A DNA stretch of 64,000 bases from Pseudoips prasinana (GCA_951640165.1 OX621252.1:30463934-30527933), one strand, 5' to 3'. Counted from the stretch's first letter, positions 50,889-60,925 are shown. Notes: generated from the letters alone by a model not told the origin. A program made the numbers and translations.

Positions 50889-51414
50889 AAACTTTCTACA
50901 CTACTTATACTACATACACGTATTTCTATTTTGGGATAAATTAGATTAATATTTCGAATAATTGAACTATTGAATAGAAAAAGAGATATATCAAAAAGAT
51001 GTAATTTATCATACATATGTTTCAGTGTGAAAAACCTTATTAGCGACTTTTTACAAATTAACGTTAAATTAGAGATTTTTAGTTTCAAAGAGATTGAGTT
51101 GTTTAAGTATTCCACACTACTTCTGCTACGCGTTGTTTTACTGTGGGACAAATTAGGGCTAACGTTTTGATTAATTGAGTTGTTATTAAAATTGTTATTA
51201 AACAATGTAACATAACTAGATGCAGAATATTAAGCGACAACGATTTTGAAATAGTGTATTATGCATCTTCAATATAGCTAAATAATTGAATGGTGTTGGT
51301 TGAGTACGTAAGAAGGTAGTTTCACAATAACAAAAATAAATTCAAATCTCAAGTAAGTGACTTATTTGTTAATATTGAGAATAAAAAATCTTTAAACCTA
51401 AACTGTGTATATGA
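50889..51414. other. No recognised gene
   Basis: AT-rich unique DNA. Confidence 0.4.
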
Positions 51415-51650
51415 CGGCATATATATAATATAGCCACCACATATCATACCGTAGGGGGCATAAAAGTCATCACGGGGAATACCTACCAGGGAAAGGGCAC
51501 CATCATACTGCGATCACGAACCCGTCTACCAAGCGTGGCGATTATTGCATATCCCCCAAATGATGGACACGACTCCACTGTGGAAATCTTTGGGGAGACC
51601 TTTGTCCAGTAGTGGACGTCATTTGTCTGACATTATGGTAATGATAATAA
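51415..51650 (+). repeat. Family E copy with RTE-like end
   Basis: CACATATCATACCGTAGGGG, CATCACGGGGAATACCTACC, CATCATACTGCGATCACGAA, CTACCAAGCGTGGCGATTAT, then TTTGGGGAGACCTTTGTCCA and GTAGTGGACGTCATTTG with a degenerate AATGATAATAATAA tail. Confidence 0.65.
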
Positions 51651-51709
51651 TAAAAATAATTAATAAAATGTTTATTTCTCCTAACAAAAAGATTTTACAT
51701 TAATAAGTA

Positions 51710-52130
51710 CAGACGCCAGCACATCCCCAATGGAAAGTGAACCTTACGCTTATGTGATAAAATGAAAATCTAAAAAAAAATTGACAGATTGGGCTAGGTT
51801 ACGTATCTACCCCTGGGATCGCTGGCATTTGGAGGAAGGGCACTCCACTCGTCTTGTATAAGCGGTCCCGGGAAAAGGTAACCTGCTGTAGCTCAGGTTG
51901 CCTAAACGCGCGTGATGGGGAGGGGGGAGGCACGAGTACCCAGAGCCCCCGCTACAGGCACTGTTAGGCTGGCTACCGTGGTGGTTTTAGTGGGTCGGCT
52001 CTACACAACGTGCGAATGGTAATTCCACCAAGTAAAAAAAAAGGTTACGTATCTATATCAATCTGTATTTATGAGTATTGGTATCTGGAGTAGGGTAATC
52101 CTGTATTACACATCACAAAGTTCTAAAATG
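51710..52130. mobile_element. MITE-I remnant split by LINE tail
   Basis: CAGACGCCAGCACATCCCCA, GTGAACCTTACGCTTATGTG and TTGACAGATTGGGCTA remain. Part of the left arm is deleted. Similarity ends around the LINE insertion at 51810; no clear right terminus was found after it. Confidence 0.55.
51810..52042 (+). mobile_element. 5'-truncated poly(A) LINE, 13-bp duplication
   Basis: GGTTACGTATCTA at 51797-51809 and exactly again at 52043-52055. The insert starts CCCCTGGGATCGCTGGCATT and ends GTGCGAATGGTAATTCCACC, then AAGTAAAAAAAAA. It is GC-rich, without a frame, and looks like an R1-clade-style 3' UTR; clade not certain. Confidence 0.8.
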
Positions 52131-53199
52131 ATTTTTCTAATGTTTTAAAGTGACATCGTAACATCCATTTACACGTTGATTTTAATAATCCGTTAATAGC
52201 TCGACGATGTTGAATTTACGACTTAACAAAGTGTAAACGGGCTATAACTCTAACCCCTGACGTAGTCCCAAACTTTCAAGCTTTGTCACATAGATTAATC
52301 AGATACTTTTGAATATATTCTTAACTTATTTAGAGTTCGATTGAACTTCACCACAGAATAGAGGTGTTATACGTTTTTAATGATAAATTTATTTATTTTA
52401 ATAACTATCCACTTTATTTAGTTATGATTTTGTCAAAGTCAAGTGAGATATAGATTCTGACTTGACTCTGACAAAATTGATTTTGTTGACTTGTCCTATA
52501 ACAATAATATTCTGGATGCTACTTTTATAGGTATTTCAATAAATAAATATAAATAAAATACACGTGGATAGGACACAATTATTAATTAATAATATTTGAA
52601 CGTAAATGTTAATTAATCTGTCTCTTGGACTTATACACGCTCAGCCAAATCTATGGTATTTTGACAGTATGTATTGCAGACTACTTATAGTACAGAAAAG
52701 CAATAGAAAGGCTCTCTGTCCCATTTCATTCAATTTCATGAATTCATCTGTAAGTTTAAGCAGATGGTTCTTAGCTTTTTTACAGTCACTGGGATGGTTT
52801 TCAAAAAGTTATATATTTTCCTAGTGGCAAGATAGGGGACCATGTTTGAACAGTTAGTTTTGTTACACGCAACCATTATTAGCTGTTGTACCAATATTAT
52901 TGGCGCCTTGCTGGGTTTCTATTGGTTATAGTCACAATTTGTTAACCATATTTGTAATAACTTGAGTTCTCAAGATCTTTTCATTAATTATATTTTATTA
53001 GACGACTATGATTGGGTGGTGTAAACAACCTATCAATACTGTGAAAGTTCATAAATCCAATGGCACCATCATGATAAGTCTACACAAAAAATGCCATTTG
53101 TTGCAGAAAAATCTTGTATGCCAGAAGAGAAAAAAGAATCAAAGTTAGCCGTTTATTTTAGTTTTTATAAGCTCGTCCAATAAATATAATAATAATATA
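52056..53199. other. Mostly unique AT-rich DNA
   Basis: It contains an 18-bp near-perfect inverted pair (ATTTTGTCAAAGTCAAGT and ACTTGACTCTGACAAAAT, about 52434-52480). The 72-residue frame at 52606-52824 has no motif and is not called. Confidence 0.4.
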
Positions 53200-53444
53200 A
53201 TATCTGGGGACAATGTCACACAGATCTTCCTATCCCCAAACTAAGCAAAGCTTGTACTATGGGTACCAGGCGACGATATACATACTTATATAGATAGATA
53301 TATACTTAAATACATAGAAAACATCCATGACTCAGAAACAAATATTCGTGCTCATCACACAAATATTTGCACTTACCAGGATTCGAACCCAGGACCACCA
53401 GCTTCATAGACAGGGTCACTACCAACTGGGCTACGGTGACCGTC
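53200..53444 (-). repeat. SINE-A, full length
   Basis: Plus strand: AATATCTGGGGACAATGTCA, CCAAACTAAGCAAAGCTTGT, ACTATGGGTACCAGGCGACG, ATCCATGACTCAGAAACAAA, CACAAATATTTGCACTTACC, GATTCGAACCCAGGACCACC and CTACGGTGACCGTC. Confidence 0.88.
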
Positions 53445-53568
53445 AATACTTAAAAGCCTAATATATTTTTGCCAGTTGTTCTATCTCGGTGGCTTCTTCT
53501 TTTGAGCTTTGAAGTCCACAACTTCAACAGCATAATGCCATGGCTTAGGAATGTATAATGTATGGTCT

Positions 53569-53716
53569 TACTTACTTATCGTATGGGCAGTAGTTACACT
53601 GGTGTCAGAGTTATTCAAGCCACCCAATAGGCCTGAATTGGCTGCAATCGGTACCGACAGCTTATATCCACTTTTGGTGGTCATTTATTTATGGATTGAC
53701 CGGTGAGCTCAAGCCA
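53569..53716 (+). repeat. Family G repeat
   Basis: TTACTTATCGTATGGGCAGT, GGTGTCAGAGTTATTCAAGC, CAATCGGTACCGACAGCTTA and GGTGGTCATTTATTTATGGA. Shortened in the middle relative to 62122-62387. Confidence 0.5.
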
Positions 53717-54015
53717 TGTTTTTTTTTTTTGTAAGGTGAACATTTTTCACCAGTCGAACTGCTGAAATAGCGAAACATCGGTAAGCTCTACTTCTTTTTT
53801 CAATGAAAAATTCTAAAAATAAAGCCTATTGACGTACAGACGTATTGTTGTTAGTTAAAAACCAGTTTCTTTTGGTGTTGTTTTACGCTATGCTTTTTTT
53901 TTTTTTTTTAATTCTATATTTATTTAGAGGCTTTTACCTTACAAAGGTATGCCAGCCTCATCATACCCTAATCTAATTAATTATTACACGTATAACATTA
54001 TTATTTTACGTAACA

Positions 54016-57000
54016 TTATTGCGTAAGCGAGGGAGATAGTGATGCAGCAACCATTTCGTAAATGAGTTTCGCTTCTCCTGCATTAGGTACAGCTAGTATT
54101 CTAATGAAAGCCCCAACATCATACATATTGACTTTTAACTCCTGCAACACTAACTCTCTTTCTTTTTTGTTCTTTTCACATTCCATTAGTAAATGTTGGA
54201 CATCTTCGACTTTGTTACATACTTGGCAATTAGGGGAATCAATCTTTTTCATGAGGTATCCAAATTTCCTAGATGGAAAATGACCAGAACGCAATCTATG
54301 TGCCATAACTACATACGACCTCTTCAAAAGACTTTCAGCAAACCAAGGGATTCGAGGAGGCTGACTTTGTATGGTCTTATACCATATTCCTTTTTCTTTT
54401 GACCTTCTGTCGAAATACTCTCTAAAATGATTGTAGCATATGTTTTTATAATAGCTAAGTATTTCTGTGTAGAACGGAGCGATGTCAATTTCCAATCCTT
54501 CCAAAATTGCTTTCTTTGCAAACATGTCAGCCTTCTCGTTTCCACTTATGCCAATATGAGATGGAATCCATTGCAACCTCAAATTAATGTCGCCAAGTTC
54601 ACAAAATAGCTTAAGAATTACATAAGCTATCGGTACACCTCTGCAACCAGAGGCGCATCGAGCTAAATGCATTAAACCACTTCTGCTATCTGTACATATT
54701 ACTATGTTTTGATTCACAGAAAGGTTCACATTGCTCCAACTAATTATGTTCTCTAGAGTTTTTGAGATTGCAACAAGTTCCATCGTCATTACCGATATGT
54801 TTGTATCGCTAGATTTAAACATGGCCGAAGTTCCATCACTTATATTATAATAAGCGGCACCACATCCCATATTGCTCTTGGACCCATCAGTAAAGAATAT
54901 TTTCCACCCAGAGTACTTTTCACTAAGTTCCTTAATAACATCGAATTTAAGTGATGTAACCTCATGCCTGCGCTTAGCTAATTTGACGCAGTCTAAATTA
55001 TATCTAATTTTATCTCGTACGTTTATACCTGTTACCCATTTCTCCAGCGAGTACATATCTAAAATCCTTGAACCATGTATATTACGTGGCTTACACTCAT
55101 TGTACACGGTCACAAGTAACGGTTTTTTCTTATTATTCCAGTATCTTGTGACTGAAAGGTCATTCAACTCATCTATTAATTTAATAGTTACATTATTCAT
55201 ACATGACATACTTTTTATACAGAATTTGTAAGCTAAATATAATCTTCTAACGTACAAAGGTGGTATACACATTTCAGCTTCCATTACATGTATTGGAGAG
55301 CTTTTTATAAAGCCACCTATACACCTCAAATACCGGTTCTGGATGATATCCAGTTTACCTAAATGACCCTTTGCACTATTATCATAGAGAAAGCAACCGA
55401 AGTCAATCCTACTACGTACCAATGAAATGTACAAAGACCTCAAATGTTTCGGATGTATTCCCCAAGTCGGCCCCGCCAAAACTTTAAATAAATTTAAATA
55501 TTTAGCCGTCTTTTCATGTATTTCGTTAATATGCTTTTTCCATAGAAGTGACCTATCTAACCAAATACCTAAGTGCTTCACACAATCAACTGAGGCAACT
55601 GGTGAGTTGTTAATTGTAAGTTGCAATTGTCTTCTTCTTCTACCTCTACTAAAAAGGCACATCTTTGTCTTATTCGGTGACATGTCCAGACCCATCTGAT
55701 CCAGCAATACAACCATAGCATCAAGGGCAACTTGCATTTCCGATTCCGCGTGGTCTAAATCTTTATGGCTAAGATAAAATACGAAATCATCCGCGTACTG
55801 CGAAACAATAACCCTCTCAATCTGTTGGCAAATTTTTGACGTAATAATATTAAAAAGCATTGGTGATATTGGATCGCCCTGTGCCAACCCCCTACATGCT
55901 CGTCTGACGTCAACAGTACGTCCATCACTACTATTCCTTATCATTAAGTACCGCTCCAATAGAAATGAATAAAGGTAACTACAAACTTTTGAGCCCACTC
56001 CGAAATCATCTAGTGTCTGAACCAGCTTTTCCACCAAAACATTATTATAAGCGTTTGTTATGTCTAAAAAGCAAGCCAACGTCGGGTAATTCCTTGTGAA
56101 ACCCAATTGAATATACGTAGATAGTCTTGTAATACAGTCTAAACAAGATTGAGCTCTCCTAAAACCAACCGTATATGGTGACAATATGGGATGCTTCTCA
56201 ATATACCATTCTATTCTTTTACCGATCATATTGTGGAATATTTTACACACACAGGATATAAGCGATATTGGTCTAAGCTTCGCCTCTGAATTCGCGTCGT
56301 GCCCAGCTTTAGGAATAGCAATAACTGATATTGCACGCCATTGTTTTGGGATATCTGCCGTTCTGAAGATATCATTAAATACTTGCAGAAGAAACTGCTT
56401 GGCCACAAACGGAAGATTATAAATCATAGAATACGTTATTCCATCATTTCCCGGAGAAGTGTCCTTCTTTTTTATACTATTCTCAAATTCATCCATTGTA
56501 AATGCCGATTCTATTAGTACATTCTGTGATTTGAACAGGGGTGGTAAATTCGTCACGGAATCCGGTGTGAGTGAATACAACAACCTTTTTAGCTTGTCTT
56601 CCGATACACTAAACTTAGCTTGACGATTACCTTTAAGCCATCTCATCCTTCGCCACATATTAGAAACTGAAGAAGTTTCATCTATGCTGCTACAAAAATG
56701 TTTCCAACTTCTATCTCTGGCTGTACTTATCAAATTATGGGCATGTGCCCCTCTCTCTTCTAGTCTTGTTAAATTGTCAGGAGTAGGATTTCGTCTAAAT
56801 TTGGCTAAAGCCAACCTGCGTTCGGCCACTGCTCTAGACAATGATGGATCCCAATACTCTTTTGGCTTAAAATTCCTTAAAGGACTGGTACACATTTTAA
56901 TCATGGGTATGTGCTTATTCGCTGCCTTATCAACTAGAAAATAGTCGTATAATACTTGAATATTATTGCCCATGTCAACTGCACTAGAAAAGGAATCTAT

Positions 57001-57792
57001 AAGCTCATGACGAAATGCTTCCCACTTTGCTTTTTTGAAGTTTCGTCTTTGAATATATTCAATATTCTCTTGAAAATTCATCGAAATCTTAATTACGAGG
57101 TGGTCACTACCTAGATTTTCATTCATTAAACCCCACTGATACTTAATAGCGATATCAGATGACGCGAATGTGATGTCCGGTGATGATCTTTGTACATTTC
57201 CATTAACTAACTTGACTCGGGTTGCCTCTCCGTCATTTAATGTTACAAAACCGTGATCTAACGATGAATCTAATATTTGAGTTCCGCGCTGATCCGTTTT
57301 ATAAGACCAGTTCGTATGGTGATCGTTAAAGTCACCTGCAACTAATGATTTTTTGGGTACACACGAGAAAATATTGTCCCAATCTGATGTGGTTGTACGC
57401 ACTGAAGATGGACAGTAAATAGATACAACGTGTTCTAAACTTTTACAATTAAGTATTTTTATACATATAGCCTCTATACCTACATTACTTAAACTAATTG
57501 GGCATACATGCGCCTGTATAGATTTATGGATAATTATCGCGACACCCCCGTAGGAATCCTCTCGGTCCTTTCTATGTATATTATAACCCCTAATATTCAA
57601 ATTAATGTCTGAGTTTAGCCAAGTTTCACTAACTATAACAATATGAATTTTTTCTTGCCTAAGTAATGCATCTAAAGTAAGTGATTTTGGTTTTAAGCTT
57701 TGACTATTCCACTGTAGTATATTAATCAACGCGTCTTTGTGATAATTATTCATTTTCAGACTTAAACAACCATTGACATAAATTTCCTCCAA
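54016..57792 (-). CDS. LINE ORF2: APE-RT-RNase H polyprotein
   Basis: Nicks target DNA and copies the LINE RNA into it. Frame of 1258 residues. APE endonuclease about 22-240: LQWNSQS, SETWL (E56), YGGVAI, GDFNDHHTNW (D154, N156), SDH (229-231). RT about 485-750: RPISL, FLDITNAYN (D577), LAQGDPISP, YADD (666-669). RNase H 964-1095: FFTDGSK (D969), MELVAI (E1005), CTDSRSGL (D1035), WIPSHIGISGNEKAD (D1089). C-terminal CCHC: C1189, C1192, H1200, C1205. No stop or frameshift. The first ATG (57792) overlaps ORF1 by 47 bases. The Met at residue 14 (57753) overlaps the ORF1 stop as ATGAATAA, a layout typical of stop-and-restart translation, and I think it the likelier start. All catalytic residues are present, so activity is possible. 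Confidence 0.95.
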   Translation of the reverse strand: MEEIYVNGCLSLKMNNYHKDALINILQWNSQSLKPKSLTLDALLRQEKIHIVIVSETWLNSDINLNIRGYNIHRKDREDSYGGVAIIIHKSIQAHVCPISLSNVGIEAICIKILNCKSLEHVVSIYCPSSVRTTTSDWDNIFSCVPKKSLVAGDFNDHHTNWSYKTDQRGTQILDSSLDHGFVTLNDGEATRVKLVNGNVQRSSPDITFASSDIAIKYQWGLMNENLGSDHLVIKISMNFQENIEYIQRRNFKKAKWEAFRHELIDSFSSAVDMGNNIQVLYDYFLVDKAANKHIPMIKMCTSPLRNFKPKEYWDPSLSRAVAERRLALAKFRRNPTPDNLTRLEERGAHAHNLISTARDRSWKHFCSSIDETSSVSNMWRRMRWLKGNRQAKFSVSEDKLKRLLYSLTPDSVTNLPPLFKSQNVLIESAFTMDEFENSIKKKDTSPGNDGITYSMIYNLPFVAKQFLLQVFNDIFRTADIPKQWRAISVIAIPKAGHDANSEAKLRPISLISCVCKIFHNMIGKRIEWYIEKHPILSPYTVGFRRAQSCLDCITRLSTYIQLGFTRNYPTLACFLDITNAYNNVLVEKLVQTLDDFGVGSKVCSYLYSFLLERYLMIRNSSDGRTVDVRRACRGLAQGDPISPMLFNIITSKICQQIERVIVSQYADDFVFYLSHKDLDHAESEMQVALDAMVVLLDQMGLDMSPNKTKMCLFSRGRRRRQLQLTINNSPVASVDCVKHLGIWLDRSLLWKKHINEIHEKTAKYLNLFKVLAGPTWGIHPKHLRSLYISLVRSRIDFGCFLYDNSAKGHLGKLDIIQNRYLRCIGGFIKSSPIHVMEAEMCIPPLYVRRLYLAYKFCIKSMSCMNNVTIKLIDELNDLSVTRYWNNKKKPLLVTVYNECKPRNIHGSRILDMYSLEKWVTGINVRDKIRYNLDCVKLAKRRHEVTSLKFDVIKELSEKYSGWKIFFTDGSKSNMGCGAAYYNISDGTSAMFKSSDTNISVMTMELVAISKTLENIISWSNVNLSVNQNIVICTDSRSGLMHLARCASGCRGVPIAYVILKLFCELGDINLRLQWIPSHIGISGNEKADMFAKKAILEGLEIDIAPFYTEILSYYKNICYNHFREYFDRRSKEKGIWYKTIQSQPPRIPWFAESLLKRSYVVMAHRLRSGHFPSRKFGYLMKKIDSPNCQVCNKVEDVQHLLMECEKNKKERELVLQELKVNMYDVGAFIRILAVPNAGEAKLIYEMVAASLSPSLTQ

Positions 57793-59146
57793 TAAAAAAA
57801 TCCTTTACAAATACCTTGCATTCCTCAAATATTACTTTCAACACCGACATAATTATTTCTTCAAATCCTTTCTCTGAACAAATTATTTCTTTAATTTTGA
57901 AAAATATTTCTTGAAATCTGAATTTTCTTTTCTTCTTCTTTTCACCTTCTTCTTTTCTCGATTGCCCATTTTCCTGATTACTTACACTCATCTCATCTTC
58001 CGTAGAAAAAGTTTCCCACTCTGTTTCCATAAATGTAGTTTGATTATCTCGCCCATCTTTATTTTTATTTTGCTTCTTCAATCTTTTCGCCTTCTGTTTT
58101 TGTATTTGTGTGTTGCCCAAACTTTCGTTTTGTCTGCATATATTTTCATTAATTAATACCTCTTGTGTAACTGTTGATTGCACAGCACTACTGTAGGTCT
58201 TTTTAAAAGTAGCTTGATTCTCTCCCGTTTTTTTATCAGAAACTTCAATTGCTTCAAAAGTGCTTTCTTTATTGTTGTTCTTAAGATATATTTGGAGGGC
58301 TTCTCTGTAGGAAATATTCTCAGCACTCATCAGAGTCCGAATTTCTTTTTCTTTCAGGAAGGCAGGGCACGTCTTGTCAAGTGCTATGTGAGGTCCTTTG
58401 CAATTGGGGCATACAATTCTGTCTGTTTCACAATTATCATGTTCCTTGCCGCATTTAGGACACAGAATCTTTTTTATTGGGCAGAATTTCTTTATATGCC
58501 CGAATTTCCAGCAGGCGGAGCATTGAGAGACAGGAAACACATATCGTTCTACTCGAAAACGGCACCCATAGGCAAGAATAAACTCTGGAGATGTCGGGTT
58601 CTCAAAACAGACACGCACAGTCTCACTGTCCACCCACTCCCTATCCTGGCTGATACGCCTTAATCTTCTAACTGATAATATTTTGCATGGACTCTCTAAT
58701 GTGTCTAATATCTCTGACTCACTCAGTTCCAAATCTACACCCTTAATTATTCCGTAAGATAAGCTTAGTTGGTTAACAAATTGAGCCCTTACTTCAAATT
58801 CAACGAACTTCTGACATTTGATTAATTTTTCTCCGTCTTCTTTATTAGCAACTTGTATTAACACCTTGTAGGGACTCTTATAGTTCAGAATGTTATTTAT
58901 ATTTTCATTTTTCAATAATTTTGCTAATGCCATTTGTTTGGGTAAGACTTTTAGGGATGTTAAGCAAACTTTATATGTACCTTCTATATTTTCCTCTCTT
59001 ATCCCCTTTCCCGATTCGCCTTCGATTCCAGATTCACTCCTTAAAAGACGTTTGGGTCGCCTTCTGATCACCGTTATAAAACCATCTTCGCTGCTTTCAT
59101 CACTTTTTTCTCGGGCCCTTTTTTCAGCAATACTTCCACTATCCAT
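57746..59146 (-). CDS. LINE ORF1: zinc-knuckle nucleic-acid-binding protein
   Basis: Binds the LINE RNA in ribonucleoprotein particles. 466 residues. After an acidic and basic N-terminus (1-55) comes a region of about 57-205 with the look of an RRM-like fold (KVCLTSLKVLPK ... YKVLIQV). Three C-C-H-C knuckles follow: C209-C212-H217-C222 (CSACWKFGHIKKFC), C229-C232-H236-C239 (CPKCGKEHDNC) and C246-C249-H253-C260 (CPNCKGPHIALDKTC). The C-terminal third is lysine- and glutamate-rich and low in complexity (KEEGEKKKKRKFRFQEIFFK). The start is the first ATG of the frame (MDSGSIAEKRAREKSDESSE). It precedes ORF2 in another frame, ending 3 bases past the ATG of ORF2's second Met. Confidence 0.92.
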   Translation of the reverse strand: MDSGSIAEKRAREKSDESSEDGFITVIRRRPKRLLRSESGIEGESGKGIREENIEGTYKVCLTSLKVLPKQMALAKLLKNENINNILNYKSPYKVLIQVANKEDGEKLIKCQKFVEFEVRAQFVNQLSLSYGIIKGVDLELSESEILDTLESPCKILSVRRLRRISQDREWVDSETVRVCFENPTSPEFILAYGCRFRVERYVFPVSQCSACWKFGHIKKFCPIKKILCPKCGKEHDNCETDRIVCPNCKGPHIALDKTCPAFLKEKEIRTLMSAENISYREALQIYLKNNNKESTFEAIEVSDKKTGENQATFKKTYSSAVQSTVTQEVLINENICRQNESLGNTQIQKQKAKRLKKQNKNKDGRDNQTTFMETEWETFSTEDEMSVSNQENGQSRKEEGEKKKKRKFRFQEIFFKIKEIICSEKGFEEIIMSVLKVIFEECKVFVKDFFIGGNLCQWLFKSENE

Positions 59147-59290
59147 CTCTCAATCATTCCGGTTACTACTATTACTAGTCTCACCCGTAAAGATACTAGA
59201 AAACTCCAACACATTGTTTTCCGCTTTATTTCCGTCACTTTTTTCTTCCATTCTCAACTTAGGGTACTCGGAGAAAACTTGACTTAAGCG

Positions 59291-60069
59291 ATCTGTTGTT
59301 TTTTACGAGTTAAATTTGGTCATAGCAGAGCTTTGCAATTTTGGGCTAATTCATCCGGTGTATTATGCCAAGTCAATGGCAAATAATTGAATATCGATAA
59401 TACATCGAATATTTACTACTAAAAAAGTAGGTTAGGTTAGTACTGTGACCATACGCCGAACGAGAGAAAAGAGCGTGCCACTTTAATGAATCCACAAACA
59501 AATGAATCGTTCATCGCTAAAGGATACATTCAATTGAATGTTCGATTTATTAACCATTAGATTTTATGAGCTTATGGCATTCGATTTGGCATCATCATCA
59601 TCATATTAGACGGAAGACGCCCGTACAATTTGGCATAGTAAACCCTATTTACGTCCAATACCTCAAAAAAGAAAGAGTTATAAATTTTAAGTTTACTGCG
59701 TGTGTGTTTGTCTATGACATCATATCGCACAGGAAAATTTACCAACGGTTATGTAATAAATTATAATAAAATGTCTTTATGCAAAATATCTCATTAAAAG
59801 TGCTTGTTAATCGGAAACATTATTTGTATTATTAAAACAACTTATACAAAAGTGCTTGCATTAAATTTTGAGAACTCTACAATTTAGTTCATCGTGTACG
59901 TGTCGAATGTGTATTTATAATATTATTGTGTAAAAGTTATTTCAATTTTGTTTTGTAATATTTTGTAATACTTTAGTAAAATACAGTTTAATGTAAGTCC
60001 CGGAAGTTAGCGGACCTTATTCGTATAACGACTTTCCCCTTTAAATTTACTAGGATACAACTGAGTAGA
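59291..60069. other. Flank of the LINE with no recognised gene
   Basis: A tiny minus-orientation RTE tail (CATCATCATCATATTAGACG, GAAGACGCCCGTA) lies at 59591-59625. AGGTTAGGTTAGTACTGTGA at 59430 echoes 9023. No other feature. Confidence 0.4.
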
Positions 60070-60352
60070 TCCGGCGTAACAAACGAAGAGTTGTATTTTT
60101 TTGGAACGAAGTTCCTTATCGCGCGTTATGAAAGGGGGCTAGACGGAAAAAAACTTACGAAAAGTTGTCACGACACTTTTTGCAGCTGTGCGGCGTGCGC
60201 ATGTTTCTCTGTCTGTCTCTCTCTCTCTCTTATAGAAAGCAAGCCAGCCATTTTTGTTGAGTGTATACAGGTTTTTTGTACATCATAAATAATAAGAAAT
60301 AACTTCGTTCCATCCGGGTGTCCCTTGACACCTCTCAAGTTTTTTTTAATTA
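60070..60352. repeat. Repeat family N (GGAACGAAGTTCC type)
   Basis: TTTGGAACGAAGTTCCTTAT, CGCGTTATGAAAGGGGGCTA, GTTGTCACGACACTTTTTGC, AGCTGTGCGGCGTGCGCATG, (TC)n, ATAACTTCGTTCCATCCGGG and GTGTCCCTTGACACCTCTCA with a T run. I recognise the phrase set as a repeat common in moths. TGGAACGAAG and CTTCGTTCCA form inverted subterminal words. No coding function. Confidence 0.55.
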
Positions 60353-60416
60353 TTTAGTTTGTTCATAATTTGTCCAGTTATTACTATAACTTATTGCTTT
60401 TTATTGTACTCTTTAT

Positions 60417-60506
60417 TATCTTGGGACTACTATCACACTGCCATCTGATTCCAAACTAGGCAGAGCGTTTGGGATCAGATAGCAGTGTGTTAGTTGTCCC
60501 AAGATA
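60417..60506. repeat. Fold-back pair of SINE-C tails
   Basis: 60417-60456 (TATCTTGGGACTACTATCAC, ACTGCCATCTGATTCCAAAC) and 60467-60506 are inverted copies with about five mismatches around TAGGCAGAGC. Only the last 40 bp of the SINE are involved. Confidence 0.75.
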
Positions 60507-60518
60507 TTTATTTGTTTC

Positions 60519-60925
60519 ATCATCATCATCATATCAGCCGAAAGACGTCCACTGCTGGACAAAGGCCTCCCCCAAAGATATCCACAATTGCCGGTCTTGC
60601 GCTATCCGCATCCAGCGATTTCCAGTGACATCCGCACAAGATCATCGGTCCAACTTGTAGGGGGCCTGCCCACGCTGCGTCTTCCGGTTCGTGGTCGTCA
60701 CTCGAGAACCTTTCTGCCCCAGTGGCGGCCGCCTTTACGAGCTATGTGCCCTGCCCACTGCCACTTCAGCTTGGCAATTCTTACGGCTATGTCGGTTACT
60801 TTGGTTCGCCTGCGAATCTCAACATTTCTGATTCGATCTCGCAGGGAAACTCCAAGCATAGGAGAATAAGGTATCCCTTTCCATTGCTCTTTGGGTGACC
60901 TTGAGCCGCCTGCTAAGGCCCATTT
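60519..60925 (-). pseudogene. RTE LINE ORF2 3' end with (ATG)n
   Basis: Plus strand runs from CATCATCATCATCATATCAG through CGTCCACTGCTGGACAAAGG, CTTGCGCTATCCGCATCCAG, GGCCTGCCCACGCTGCGTCT, CACTGCCACTTCAGCTTGGC and GATTCGATCTCGCAGGGAAA to TTTCCATTGCTCTTTGGGTG. On the minus strand this is the RTE C-terminal region (KLKWQWAGH, SRWMRIAQD, LWRSLGEAFVQQW), longer than other copies but with frame breaks. Confidence 0.75.

Larger units (their letters stand above)
53894..59290 (-). mobile_element. Intact RNase H-bearing non-LTR retrotransposon
   Basis: Minus-strand LINE of about 5.4 kb with two open reading frames, a 3' UTR of about 106 bp and a poly(A) tract (16 T at 53894-53909 on the plus strand). 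The 5' UTR upstream of 59146 is about 145 bp or longer; the exact 5' end is uncertain. Domain order (zinc-knuckle ORF1; APE, RT, RNase H, CCHC in ORF2) fits the I-group of LINEs (I, Nimb, Loa and relatives), not Jockey, CR1 or RTE, which lack RNase H. TGTTGTTTT...ACG occurs on both sides (53876 and 59294) but not as an exact duplication. Confidence 0.85.

Noticed and set aside
50741..51205. 154-residue minus-strand frame
   Set aside because: The C-terminal part is the SINE-B in translation and the N-terminal part is AT-rich (many N, I, S, K). Not a gene.
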